Below are positions 1 to 11,424 of a stretch of DNA of 64,000 bases, piece after piece. The position numbers and the translations under genes are program-made. The notes beneath the pieces are model-generated. The model saw nothing but the letters and a program-made list of their open reading frames with translations, searched no databases and was not told where the DNA came from. Source of the stretch: Brienomyrus brachyistius (Eukaryota > Chordata > Actinopteri > Osteoglossiformes > Mormyridae). Where the stretch lies: NCBI RefSeq assembly GCF_023856365.1, contig NC_064548.1, forward strand, positions 10,403,642 to 10,467,641, written 5' to 3'. The first letter of the stretch is position 1. Every line of letters begins with the position of its first letter.

Positions 1-244
1 AAGTATTCAGAGCAGTGAGACTAGATAAGTGTTCATGAATTACAAAAAATAAGCTTCCACTGGGAATGGCCTCCTGCCAATCTTTTGAAAAAGAGGTGGA
101 TGATTTTGATGTGCCTGAAATCTATGAGAATGCAGTAAATGCAGGCAGCTTCATTTTCCTCTCATTGTACGTGTTTTTGTTTTAATTCGAATCAAAATCG
201 AAAGTGTTAATAGATATGCATACACAAAACTGATTAAAAATATG
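1..244. other. unique sequence, no recognised gene
   Basis: No repeat or gene is recognised here. A 39-codon frame at 66-185 (+) has a fairly coding-like composition (it begins MASCQSFEKEVDDFDVPEIY) but has no recognised domain. A GT at 141 could act as a weak splice donor. I treat it as unproven. Confidence 0.5.
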
Positions 245-252
245 ATCTAGAC

Positions 253-541
253 CAGGGTTCACTAACCATTTTGAAACTGAGAGCTACTTCCCAGGTACTG
301 AGCCATACCAAGGGCTACCAGTTTGAAACACCCTCCTAAACTTCATGTATAATAAGCATGTTCTAAATGCTTTTTTTTAAGATATTGTCATTTTCAAATC
401 TATATAAATGCAAATGTGATTAAAGAAGAGTAGCAACAGGATAAAATTTCATTTTAAACGCTAATCACAGGTGAGTTGTGATATTTTTAGAACAGGTCCA
501 CGGGCGACTCCAGTGGTCCTTGGGGGCATCCTGATGCACTG
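253..541. mobile_element. non-autonomous hAT-type element (MITE), 289 bp
   Basis: The element begins CAGGGTTCACTAACC and ends in ACTG. It is flanked on both sides by the same 8 bases, ATCTAGAC, at 245-252 and 542-549. An 8-bp target duplication and CAGGG-type ends are hallmarks of hAT transposons. The right end has drifted from the expected mirror of the left end. There is no coding capacity, so it must have been moved by a transposase supplied elsewhere. The interior resembles a dispersed repeat common in fishes, a resemblance judged from memory only. Confidence 0.75.
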
Positions 542-549
542 ATCTAGAC

Positions 550-1842
550 TATAAGCATCTGTCCAAATCTTGGAATCGGAATGGCATGCTCACTTTGTCT
601 TTTAGTAAATTTGTTAGCCTTCCAAATTTGCCATCAAGCTCCAGCTGTTTGATATATTTACTATATAAAGAGGTATACAGGGTGCAGTGTGAAAAATGCA
701 ATTCCAATAAGTGAAAACGGTGTAACTGAACATTGCGTATTTTTGTAAATATTAGCCTTAGGGGAGCTGTGAGCCAGGTGCATGTCAAGCCTGCATTGCT
801 CGAGATTTCCTTTGGAGCTCTGCTTTGCATCACGGTTTTACAAGTGCAGCATTGCTTGCAGGGAGTGTGTAGAGTCCTGTGTTGATGTGCTTTTCAGAAA
901 CGTAAGCAGAACCACAAATCTCTATACACTACACTCAATTTTTTTCATAATACTTTACTCGGGGCATAATACAAGTATCTAAGCACAATATAGTCTGTGG
1001 ATTTGGTCAAAGGGTAGAAATCTAGCAAAACAGTGACTGATATTGTGTGTAGCTCTGACCTCTATATCGAAATTAGTTCACCCTTTACCATGGGTTACAT
1101 TTCAGAACATGCCGAGTGCAAACAGCTTCCCTGGGGAGGCAGAGTCCTGTCTGGAGTTCCACTTCAATCCGAGTGCCTTACTGAGTAACCCGGCCCCCCA
1201 GAGGGGGCGGAAGTGTGACTGATTTGTGACGCATGTGTTCCGGTCTCTCTCCCAGCTGGCTTCCCATGACCTCGGTCTAAAATCAGTCATTGAGTCCCCT
1301 TTACCTTCCACCAGCACTGCTGAGTCTCATTTAAACCTGAATGGTATCAGTCACTCTTTGGAAAAGGTCAGAGGCCTTGCTGGATATTGAGCGTGATGGT
1401 TATGTATAGGGCATGGGGTACTGGGGGGCGGGGGCAGAGGTGTCCATTATCACACTGATGTGTCTCGTCTGACCCCTTTTGGGGAGAAATCCCAGTTCAC
1501 TGAAGGAACTAAATAGACTCAAGGCGTATCCTATGCACTTTGCAGTAAGGCCACAAACAGTACTTTTACACACTTGATTGATAAATAACGACAGTGTATA
1601 CTGTGCACATTGATTGAGCACATTTGAGTTAATAACTTTTATTGTGTTCCATCTGCTGCGGGGTAAAACTTTTGAGGTAAGGCTCATGTTATGCGGTGCA
1701 CACAATTAGACATACATGGAAAGTCATACAGGAAAATTATATTTTGCAGGCATGTAGTCTTGTAGCTGGATCCACCCCGCAAGTACATCATGCCACTGGT
1801 CCATAATGTATTTTTTGTTGATATTCTGAATCTTTTATAAAC
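550..1842. other. unique sequence, no gene seen
   Basis: Short overlapping frames on both strands (up to 101 codons) show no recognisable domain, no consistent codon use and no splice context. No repeat is recognised. Confidence 0.5.
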
Positions 1843-2034
1843 ACTTATGAAGAGAGGTGGAAATTTCAGGTCCAGAAAGTAAAAAAAAATATCTAAACCG
1901 GGATTTTGTTTCAACCAAGCAGTTGACTATAAAGAGTCACAGTCACAGAGTACTCAACTGGTTGGTTGAAACAAAATCCTGGTTCGGATTTTTACTTTCT
2001 GAACCTGAAACGTCCGCCTCTGCTTATGAATAAG
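1843..2034. repeat. long inverted repeat (fold-back), arms of about 80 bp
   Basis: The left arm, 1843-1925, is closely mirrored by the right arm, 1954-2034. The shared core reads GATTTTGTTTCAACCAA on the left and TTGGTTGAAACAAAATC on the right, and further out CAGAAAGTAAAA is matched by TTTTACTTTCTG. The loop is about 28 bases. A transcript would fold into a long, slightly imperfect hairpin. It could be a fold-back transposon end pair, a hairpin MITE or a small-RNA precursor; the sequence alone does not decide. The arms differ by small indels and substitutions, which suggests an old structure. Confidence 0.85.
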
Positions 2035-4526
2035 CATACTTGAAAGCCGTTCCTGATAGTTTCTCAGGGTCCCCAATGAAATAAGGTAATATATGTAACG
2101 CAAACCTAGGGCTAAGTAAGCCAGTTAAATTTTGTCTAACTCTTCATTAGAATTCAAAGGTGAGATTGAGAAACCAGTATGTAGCCTGTTTTTTGTTTAA
2201 TTTAATCAATGAAATGTGCTTGAATAACATTCATATGACATTTTGCATCAGACATCTCACTCACAGCTTAATAGCCGTCAGTACAGGGAACCCTAATGTA
2301 TCTATCACTACTTTGGGGTTTACATAATTCTGTCTGAGACATATCATCTCACGCGACTGTGTTCATCCCGAACGACTCCAACCATCCAGCCAAACGGAGG
2401 TCAGGCGTGTGTAACAAACATGTTCTGGATCCCATCGAGTGCGAGAAAAAGCTTTTGTGAATGCAGTTTTAATGGAATGACTTTCGCGGTAATCAGACCG
2501 CATTCAGATCTTAAAATGTCATCTCCAGAGTCCCAAGTTTCTGAGAAGAGTGCATTTATCATATTCTGTCACATGAATATTTATACGCTTGCTTCAATTC
2601 GCCGCTGCCCTTCTTCCAAGTAAGATACTAAGGATTCTTTTTGGTGACACGTAAACACAATGGATTCCATCATGCTTTCCGCCAGCTTAAAAAGAGGTGC
2701 ATATTTTATGAAGAATTTCTCCAGTCTTGTCCATTAGCCCATCTCTAAGGAGGGCTGGTGCGTCATGAAGAGTCGGTGTAAATACTATGTAACTAGAGGA
2801 AAAGACACAGCTTATCAACCATGACATCTGAGATGTTACGCTGGTGTTCCACTTTATTAGTCGCTAATACGGAAGCGAACATTTGTTTTTTCTGGCTCCA
2901 TTGCAATGTTTTCGAGTCTAATGCGTGACTCTGTCGAAATGGAAAACGTTCCGATCAGAAAAGCTGCAAGTAAAAACATAATTAGAACCATTTTCATTTC
3001 CACTGAACCTGATCTTATTACCTTTCTCGAGTTTCGGGTGGAGTTTGTCTGTGTGTGTGTGTGTAATAGCAGTTTCTGCTCCAGACAATTACCAACTGAT
3101 TGGACTATGTTGGAGGGGAGGGGGGCAGGTCTAAGGGGAAGCCGGTTAAAAATGGTTGTCCCTAATTTAACAAGGGTAACAAGAACAAATAAACATAACT
3201 GGACTTACCACACTACATTTAAAACTGAGATGAGGCTGAAATAAATAAAGACAATATTACCTATTTTATAGCCTTTGGGTGTTTACTCATTTGTTTACTA
3301 TACAGGATGCAATCCACTGGGCAGTTACAAAGGTGGCGATCAGCACACATACAAGTATCTGTTTATTAAAAAGCCTACAGAAATCATACACCCCTTTGTA
3401 TATCTGAGAATGCTTACATCCTTTTAAATCCAAGCAATCACATGGTCTGTTTGGTTGCCACCTGCTTTTTACACTAATTAACAACAGCGTTTTAACCATT
3501 TAATGGCTATTTAGTGCAGTTACAAGCTACAGTCCTTAGAGGGATGTTATGTGGTTTTTTCAGGCAACTTAATATGAGGAATGAATTCAGGTGAGGCCAA
3601 TTCTCATACAAATAATGTATTAAACCAACAATATTCCAAAGAACACACCCAATGGGTCTAAGAAACTCAAATTCACTACAGAGCATCATTTAGTGGGTAA
3701 AATTAGTGCATCTAACATGTTTTTCTGTCTAGTGTTTTGTTTTTTTTACCGAAGGCCGAGCAGTTATGATTATTAAGAGCATTCGGATGCAGGCTTCCTT
3801 AATGGTGAAAAGAATATGGTTGTAATTATGGTAAATTATACAAAATGTAGTATGAATGGTAATTGTTCTATAGTATGTGAAATTACAGACCAGATCCAAA
3901 TTTGAGCTCTGCTAACTTCAGTCCTGAATTTTGGATCCAGGTGTTAGCTGAAACAGCACAGGTATTATAAAGACTGCACTGGGAACAAGTAACATAAGTT
4001 TTCACAGTTTTTCACCACAGTTTGTGAAGTGGAAGGCGAAAGTCTATACCTACCATTTTTAGATTTGATAAAATCTCTAAGAGTACAAATCAAGGTGTGT
4101 CCTGTCATGTTAATTCTCTTATAATCCAGGCTACGGGCAATCCAATGCTAGGTGGCAAGCACTGTACAGTCTCACTTTCATATTAGTTCATCAGCTCTTT
4201 CAATTTTAAACCTGAATCCACCTTCCTCTTCATATTCTCTTTGGAATTACTTTACACACATGTTGGTACTGTAAATGTACATTTCCATCCAGCTCATGAA
4301 GATGCGTCTAACAGTATATTTAAAAATATATTATGGATAGACTGTGATTAACTGTACGAAAATGTTGGCAGTGACATATGTACATCTGACTAAACATCAA
4401 AACATCCGTTTCAAGGACACATGGTGATACTCATGTTTTTCTTTTTTGCTGAAAAGACAGGTTGGATATGTCCGCCTGGCAGATAACACTGTTTAAATGC
4501 TCCTCTCATAGCTACCAGACAAACCA
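2035..4526. other. unique sequence with a short GT run, no gene seen
   Basis: A (GT)n run lies at about 3049-3064. The longest frame (2906-3244, +, 112 codons) runs through it and shows no domain. Nothing else is recognised. Confidence 0.5.
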
Positions 4527-5340
4527 GTGCATGGCTTCCGGAACCATCATGGCCTACAAATAACCGCATCTCCGTCGATGATCATGTCCAACAGCTACAT
4601 GGAAGAAGACAAAAAGATGAGAGGCTGGCCCCAGAGACAGATTATTCCAAAAGTCTTCCTGCATGGTGATTTCCCCTGTGATGCTGAGAGCACCAGTAAA
4701 GTATTTAATTCAATAATGTTGCGGCCAGGGTTTTGATGGATCTCTTCGATGGACCTACTTTGATGGTAAAAACATGGATTCTCTTGCTATATATACGAAT
4801 GAGGAAAACACATTTTTCGAATCTGTGACTCAGAAGTCAGTATATTTTGATTTTGTTCTCAAGGTAGACTTTCATTTCAAAGACCAGAAAGATGTTTGAA
4901 AGACCCATATCCGCTGTACAGCAGGCATGAAGTTGCCCATTCCTTTAGGCCTACTGCTGAAAAGTATGAGCAATATGTCAAGCTGACTGTACATGAAAGC
5001 TCCTAGACATTGAGATTTTGGGTGCCTAACAGTGATATCATTTGCCTCACATGTTAAATATGCTAAGCAGCTTGATACCTTCTGATATCTGAAAGGTTTA
5101 ACAGGAAGGGTGAGACCTTGCGAGTGGAGGTAAGGAAAAAAAAGGCTTTATCACCCTCCTACATAGCAAGCTGTTTGACTCTAACCCCAAGTGTATTTCA
5201 GCCCAGGATTAACCAAGGTGTCTTGTAATTTCAACTGCTTTGGCATGATGGGAGAGATATGTCTCCTTCCAGAACATTCACAGACATGAAGCTCAGTGAA
5301 ACAGTCATTTCTCTTTATCTACCCCACACCAACCAGAATG
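4527..5340 (+). pseudogene. decayed coding-like tract, identity unknown
   Basis: Several plus-strand segments read like protein but are broken by stops and frame changes. One frame runs 4527-4736, including MSNSYMEEDKKMRGWPQRQ. The next piece, about 4741-4899, includes RWTYFDGKNMDSLAIYTNEE and stops at a TGA at 4897. A shifted piece, about 4899-5005, includes DPYPLYSRHEVAHSFRPTAE. A further piece near 5284-5339 reads DMKLSETVISLYLPHTNQN. No intron signals separate them, which would fit a decayed retrocopy. I do not recognise the parent gene. Chance frames in neutral DNA are a real alternative. Confidence 0.2.
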
Positions 5341-5344
5341 CTAG

Positions 5345-5535
5345 GAAGGTGGGTGTGTGGCCCAGGTGATTAAGGCACTGTCCATGTGATTGGCTGCTCC
5401 CTGGTTCAAATGCAGTGGTTGGCAGAATCTTTTTATTTGGACCCTGAACAAGACCTTTAACCCCCCAGTTGCCCCAGCGACTGCATGATCCTCTTTTTTC
5501 AACAGGCCTCTGCTAAATAAGTAAATGTAATGATA
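5345..5535 (+). mobile_element. tRNA-derived SINE (type with 'ccctgaacaagaccttta' core)
   Basis: A tRNA-like head has an A-box-like segment at about 5356-5375 (TGTGGCCCAGGTGATTAAGG) and a B-box-like GGTTCAAAT at 5403-5411, as expected for an internal RNA polymerase III promoter. It is followed by the phrase ACCCTGAACAAGACCTTTAA and a tail with CTGCTAAATAAGTAAATGTA, both typical of a widespread fish SINE. The copy is diverged and probably inactive. A tail-only relative lies at 28740-28872. Confidence 0.65.
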
Positions 5536-7130
5536 CTGCCTAGCACAGAGACTCAATGATCTGTTTTATGAGATCCAGAAACCACCTACTCACATCCAGC
5601 TCTACTGCCATCATCCCCGTGTGCCTAGAAACATTTGTCCTGAATACACCTACCCTCAGATTGACAGCTCTTTTAAGTCAATTATACTATTCCTTCAGTC
5701 CCTTATCCTTCAGAACATTTATGTAAACTTTCCCTTATTCCATGCACCAGGCCTACTGTACAGGAGCCTGAGCAGAATTCACATTTAAATGTGCAAAGCT
5801 AGCTCTCCGCTTCCTTCATTTAGACTGTGACAACAAGCAATCCGTTTGGGTACCCAGTTTAGTGTCGGTCCTTACTCAAATTCACACCTCATGGAGAAAT
5901 CCCCTATTTCACTTTCTCCTGGTTTCGGCAAATGGCCTTTTTTTACATCCTTCTAAAGCAAAACCTACAACAACTTCTCAAGCTATTGAGCTGACGATTA
6001 GAAGGATTAACGAAGGGAGTCTCAGGTAACGTTAAACGATTATGTCTATAACTGTCAGGCTAAAATAATTGGAACCGTATTCATTGAATCTCGACTAGGC
6101 ATTTGTTACAGAGGAAATAACCCGTATTTTGTTCCTTTTACGTTTCCTCTAACCTGGAACAATTAATTTCCGCTACAGAAGTGCGCTTCGAGGCAAACGT
6201 TTAGGTGCAATTGAAGCATTCCTGAGACGTAAAAGTGCACATTAGCCTGTAATGTAAGACATACCCAGCGGGCAGAGGAGGGCATCTGAGACCGACAACT
6301 CCCACTACATATACAGTATCTCCCATTAAAACATTGACGTGAAACTCTTGTACTTATTATTGAGCTCAATGCAGCAGCATGCTTAGATGGCGCATAAATC
6401 TTTTAGGTTATATCCTTATTAGATTTAGGTTTTTCATGGCCAATTCTTTTTTTCAGGCCTGGACAAAATTTATGGTTTCATTAAATGGAGGCCTTTGTGT
6501 CGATCTCCTGCCATGTTCTTGCATACCCTACTTACTTTGTTGGTAGACCTGGATTTTTCTATAATCGTCAGTTGCCAGTTTTAGTTGACGTTTTTTTTGT
6601 TGACTTGCCAGGGGATTGAGCAGCTCAATAGGTGCTTATTTGCACTAATTAGTCTTCAATGGGAGCACACACCCCCCCCGCCTGCCAACAAGGCCCCAGT
6701 ATGGCCTGTCAGAGCGGATTTGCCTGAGAGATGGTGAATTCTTTCCCAGCTTCTAAGACATTAACTCATTTTGGCTGGAAACCTTCACAAAGGTAGAACA
6801 ACTAGTCAGCAAACACCCCCTCCTCTTTCATTAGATTGGGACAATCAGAGGGAAAAAACAGCAGTTTCTTAGCGTTTGATGCCCCCTACACCCCTGCAGA
6901 GTGGAAGTGTGCCACAAGCCCCTGCCAAAAATCCCCCCTCAAATATCTACCGCTGCATTTGATAGAGGAGCTAGCGTTGCGAGACATCGCCCTCTCGCTA
7001 ATAAAACATGTGACTAAAAGATGGGGCTTTTTCTGTTATTTAAACAAGATGCATAACCTAAAATGCTTCAGAAAATACTCATCTGCTATAGCAGGAAAAT
7101 TTGAAACTATATTTGATGTAAGCACCTATG
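5536..7130. other. unique sequence, no gene seen
   Basis: No repeat family or gene is recognised. A short poly-C run lies at about 6672-6679. Short frames only. Confidence 0.5.
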
Positions 7131-7132
7131 TA

Positions 7133-7165
<33 letters not shown>
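7131..7165. repeat. (AAT)n microsatellite
   Basis: About 11 uninterrupted AAT triplets. A chance reading frame runs through it as a poly-asparagine tract. Confidence 0.95.
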
Positions 7166-7166
<1 letters not shown>

Positions 7167-8801
7167 GTTATCAGTACTGCTTTGAAATCACTGCATACAG
7201 GAAGACACCAGAGAAACCAAAATGATCACTGAACCTGACCCTGTTAGCAATCAGTAGGAGTCACTCTGTTGACAGAATAGTTTTTTCATTTATACTGTGC
7301 ATTCAGCTGTCAGTTGTTGTAACATAAATCCGGAACATACACAATGGACTGGACAGGTCACATAAAAGCAGATAAGACATTATGTTTGCTAGTGTTTTGT
7401 CCTAGTGAGTGGAGTACATGGATGAGAGATCGTCAAAGACATACTACCCTGGAATGTGAGCGACGTCATTCGAGTGCATGTGTGTGCAGCTTTTTCGGCG
7501 CGTGTGTGTTCCTACGTGTGTGAATAAGGATCAGTGAGATGTGATGCCTTGCTTCTATGGCGAGGGAGTTGTGGTTAAGAGACACGGGGGGGTGGGGGAA
7601 TGGGGGTTGTATGTACAAGACGGGCCCGGTGACGTTTAGCAGCTAATCTCTCCACTGACAGCTCTTGTCAGCTCTACGCTGCCGTTACCCTGGTGTCCTG
7701 GAGACCAGTTTACCACTGAAGAAGGTTAGACCGCAATTAACATTAGTCATGGTTCTTATTACATAGAGGTGAGGAGCAAGTGTGTTCACAAGGGTACATG
7801 TAGTGTATCCAAGTTGTGCACAAGCGTGCATTGGAAAAACAGGAGTTGATTTAACCTCCTTAAATGTCATATTCGGCAGGTTGCGATGGTGAGGCCCCTG
7901 TGAATTTCCCTGTAAAATGGAGGCTACTGTTTACGTTTGGGAACTTGGTAGGTTGGGTAAATTTCATGAGTTTTTCACCCAAAGCCACATGTTGGTGTAG
8001 TTCACTCAGTTTCAGGCAGCTAGTTATAGGCAAAGACTTTTGTTGTGAGTTAAGATTCCTAGCTGTTACCGCACCTGCTTCCTAAGGAGCACTTAGTGAA
8101 GAAAAAAGTGGAATTGCTCTCCTGCAGTTGACCCTAGTGAATCGGCCGGCCTGGAAGTGATCCCACTGTGCAGCAGATGGGAAAACATGGGTATTTAAGG
8201 AAAAGGACAAGCCTGCCGGGGAATCATGCCAGCGGTATTGAAAAGTTTGATTCTAAAAATATCCCTCTCCTGAGTTTCCCGAGACATGGTCGCCTTGATC
8301 CTGAGTCCGTTTTTTTCGGCTGTGGTTACACAGAGCAACATTTTTCCCCATCGCCTTCTTCATAATTTCCAGACAAGTTGTGCAGAAGTTCATCAGTCTT
8401 TGAGTGTCAGCACTAAGCCAAGGAAGCGGACGCCGCCCCGTGCTATTTAAAGGACTATTCCAGGTAGACAGCCAACATCTGCGTGCCTCTAGCTGCCAAG
8501 CGTTTACCAAAAGTCTCTGCTGCAGGAACTTGTTTGCGAACTTGCCGGTCACGCTGGCTCTTGAGTCTACATCCGGCACCACCCCATATACATACGACTA
8601 TATCTTTGTATATCAAAATCACCATGTTCTCTCATTCAAATGATGTAAAATAGCTGTGGCCTATTTTACAATTTCTCCACAAGAGATTTCGGTGCCCACT
8701 TTCAGTTTCTTTGATTGCGTGTTGCATAATTCATCCAGACTCGACTAAGCGATACGCTGAGTTTCTGTTGGCTTCCACTGGTCTCTGTCTCGAATACGGC
8801 C
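7166..8801. other. unique sequence, no gene seen
   Basis: Mixed composition. Overlapping frames on both strands at 8168-8643 (up to 109 codons) are antisense to one another and show no domain. Nothing is recognised. Confidence 0.5.
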
Positions 8802-8981
8802 ATGTGCCCGACGCAAGTGAAGCTGTGTGCGTTTGCGGGACGTAGACTGCAAAGCCATTACCACCCAGAAAAGTTTCCTCTGAAGGGAACTGACCTCGTG
8901 CGCGTTAAAAATAAAGCTTTAGTGAAAGCAGGTGGTGGTGCCATTGAGGGCGATGAAAAGCCCAAACCAGGTGATGGATAA
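8802..8981 (+). CDS. small open reading frame, 59 codons, function unknown
   Basis: The frame starts at ATG 8802 and ends at TAA 8979-8981. The product would be basic and hydrophilic: it opens MCPTQVKLCAFAGRRL, contains HYHPEKFPLKGTD and ends in a Gly/Asp/Lys/Pro-rich tail (GGGAIEGDEKPKPGDG). There is no signal peptide or membrane segment. Immediately upstream the DNA is relatively CpG-rich. A possible splice donor, CCAG/GTGATG, lies at 8969-8970, so it could instead be a first coding exon. I do not recognise the protein. The composition looks coding-like, but at this length a chance frame cannot be excluded. Confidence 0.2.
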   Translation: MCPTQVKLCAFAGRRLQSHYHPEKFPLKGTDLVRVKNKALVKAGGGAIEGDEKPKPGDG

Positions 8982-9917
8982 CCATGAAGACAGCTTTAGC
9001 GTTAGCATCAGTTATGGTATGAGTGCCAGGCAAAGGGTTTGGCAGCTCACATACTAGTCCTGTGTGGGCGATCGTAGCGATGCCGGACGTTCCGCAGTCG
9101 GAATATTAAACTCAAGTTGCTTGCTAACTGAGTACTGTATGTTTTGGACTTATTTTATACCCTATCTAGCTGGTAACAAATAAACAATTAGGCGCTTCTA
9201 CAAAGGCAAGGACAATGTTGATGAGGTTGAAACTAAAGAAAACAGTTCCTGACAGAGGTCAACAATTTCAGTGCAGGGCATCAACACGCACTCATGTTGT
9301 GGGGCAAAGCTTGGAATCATGGAAAGTAACGATTCACAGGCAGGTGGTTCAGATTTAGAGGTAAATCTAAATATAGAGAAAACATGATCCAGGTGTTTTG
9401 AACCAGAACACCCAGTTGAGTGCCATGCCAAGCTGACTTCTTTGTGGGCTTGTTATATGGACCATGTCCCCGGTGTATGCAGGAAAGATGGTGTGCTGCC
9501 AACTGTGCACGGAGATTGAGTAATTCTGTGGGAATGGCAACAAGTTGTAAACGAGTCCAACAGGGCCTATGCTTCCTTGTGGTTTTGCCAAGACCTGGAG
9601 GCCTGAAGATGAGAGACGATTTTACACTCAGATGTTCCCTTATGGAGACAGAGGGAATGTATGATTATATATTTTTTGTTTATTTTTAAATGAAAAATAT
9701 GAACAATATCATAAGAGTGAAAAGGATTCATCTAAAAGGAACCACTCAATGTTGTATTTATACTTTAAGAATCCTAGCCTATAGCCACTTTTGCAGTGTT
9801 ATGGTTACTAGTGAGAGCAGCAGAGGAAATGAAAGTATGCAGCCTCAAAGTAACGATTCATACAGGCATATTTCAAAATTCAATTGGAGCAGCCAAATAA
9901 GGTGTCTCTTCTGTAGG
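8982..9917. other. unique sequence, no gene seen
   Basis: Overlapping short frames occur on both strands at 9198-9689. None has a recognisable domain. No repeat is recognised. Confidence 0.5.
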
Positions 9918-10062
9918 TGTGAACGATGTGAGTGCCCTGCGATGGGCTGGCGCCCTGTCCTGGGCTGTTACCTGCTTTGTGCCTACAGTTTCTGGGAAAG
10001 ACTGTGGACCCCCTACAACTCTGTATAGGACGAACAGGTATGGAAGTTGAATGAATAAATGA
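9918..10062 (+). mobile_element. 3' fragment of the GGAT-tailed SINE family
   Basis: The phrases GTGCCCTGCGATGGGCTGG, CCTGTCCTGGGCTGTT and a degenerate end (CTGTATAGGACGAACAGGTA, then AATGAATAAATGA) match the 3' half of the copy at 60495-60826. The tRNA-like head is missing, as in 5'-truncated retroposed copies. Confidence 0.7.
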
Positions 10063-10419
10063 GTTTTTCAAAGTTTATGACTGGAGGTTTAACCCACATT
10101 GCTTAGGCAATTTCATTGGGCACCATTAGATTAAACTCACAGAGACTGACAAAGAAATTGCGGCACTCTGTACAGTATTATCTTGTTGTGTTATGCATTT
10201 GTCTTATTTGCAGGTGAATAATGTTATTCGAAAAACACTGTAAGTTTTGGATACATTTCTGTGAAAGACAGTTTTCCACTGTTATTGTGTATTGTACAAA
10301 TACAGTTCTGTGAAGTTAATGAAAAAGACAAGGATTTTTTCAAGTTTTTAATGTTTCACATGGATTCAATCGATAAACAGATAAAATGGCTTCCCTCATG
10401 CATCTTCATCTTTGAGATA
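10063..10419. other. unique AT-rich sequence
   Basis: No gene or repeat recognised. Confidence 0.5.
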
Positions 10420-10493
10420 TAGACAGACAGACAGAAATAAAAATAGATAGATAGATAGACAGACAGATAGATAGATAGATAGATGGATGGATG
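10420..10493. repeat. compound (GACA)n/(GATA)n/(GGAT)n microsatellite
   Basis: GACA units at 10421-10434 and then GATA with interspersed GACA at 10443-10483 pass into GGAT units at the end. Such GATA/GACA arrays are common in fish genomes. Confidence 0.95.
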
Positions 10494-11382
10494 CATTATT
10501 AATCTCAAAGGAAACAGCAGAAACTACTTTCAGATTGTGCAAGTATATAAGAATGATTGCTTGTTTATGAATAAAAAGTCATAAAGGTTTTTTTTTATTA
10601 ATGTGTTTAATAAAACATTAAAACGCCTTAATACAGAACTGTTATTAGGCTGCCAGAACTACCTGCACAGTTACACAAAAATAATCAACACCCACCTGAC
10701 ATCTCTGGACTAATAAGAAAATAGTATTTACCAAAGCCGTGGTATAAAGTATAGAATCGCCTCAGGCTGCAGCAGCACCGGAGAAAGCATGTTTCTTTTG
10801 AAAAGTTTTATGCTTCCAAAGAAACATGTTTTGGGGACACTGGCCTTCGCACAAAAAGGCTGGTTTTTTGGTCTGGACATGTTTGTGCTGTGCTGTACAG
10901 GCCACAGAAGCCATCCGCTTGGCTGCGTGTGCGCCAAGCCTCGCCGCCAACCCACAACGCGTCTGCCCACATCCACTCCGCACTTCTCTAGAGCTCCCCC
11001 TACAGGTCACAGTGACCCAGACGCTGCCCCATCAAGGAAGGAGGGACACACATGGCAGGACTTCAGCTTTACTTTATAATAGTATTTGTTTTACCCAATG
11101 TCTAGAAAATGGAGCCAAACTTTCACGTTATTACAGGTTCAGCTTTCACTCTGTATCCACTCTGTCTGCACCTCCTGTAATCCCCATGGCAGATTCCGAT
11201 CCAGATGTGGGCATCCCGATCCAGATGTGGCCCGCCTATTTAAACTGCCATCCCTCGTTTCTTCCCCATGATTCCAAAACCTGAAAGACGTGAGATGCTG
11301 GTACGGAATACCATTTGCACGAATGTGACACCACCTCCACAGTGCTCCACTTACCCGTGTCTCCACCTTTATGGAGTCAGGA
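10494..11382. other. unique sequence, no gene seen
   Basis: Overlapping frames at 10728-11284 on both strands lack domains. A short inverted repeat (stem of roughly 16 bp) lies at 10785-10833 around CATGTTTC/GAAACATG. A short direct repeat, GATCCAGATGTGG, occurs at 11199-11211 and 11219-11231. Confidence 0.5.
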
Positions 11383-11424
11383 CCCCCCCCCCTCCTCCCT
11401 CCCTTCCCCCCCCCCCCCCCCCCC
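11383..11424. repeat. poly-C tract with short interruptions
   Basis: Runs of 10 and 19 C interrupted by CTCCTCCCTCCCTT. This produces proline-rich or glycine-rich chance frames on the two strands. Confidence 0.95.

Noticed and set aside
5341..5556. 71-codon minus-strand frame
   Set aside because: Antisense to the tRNA-derived SINE.
10785..10833. Short hairpin as a possible microRNA precursor
   Set aside because: The stem is only about 16 bp with no extended pairing, and no known microRNA is recognised.
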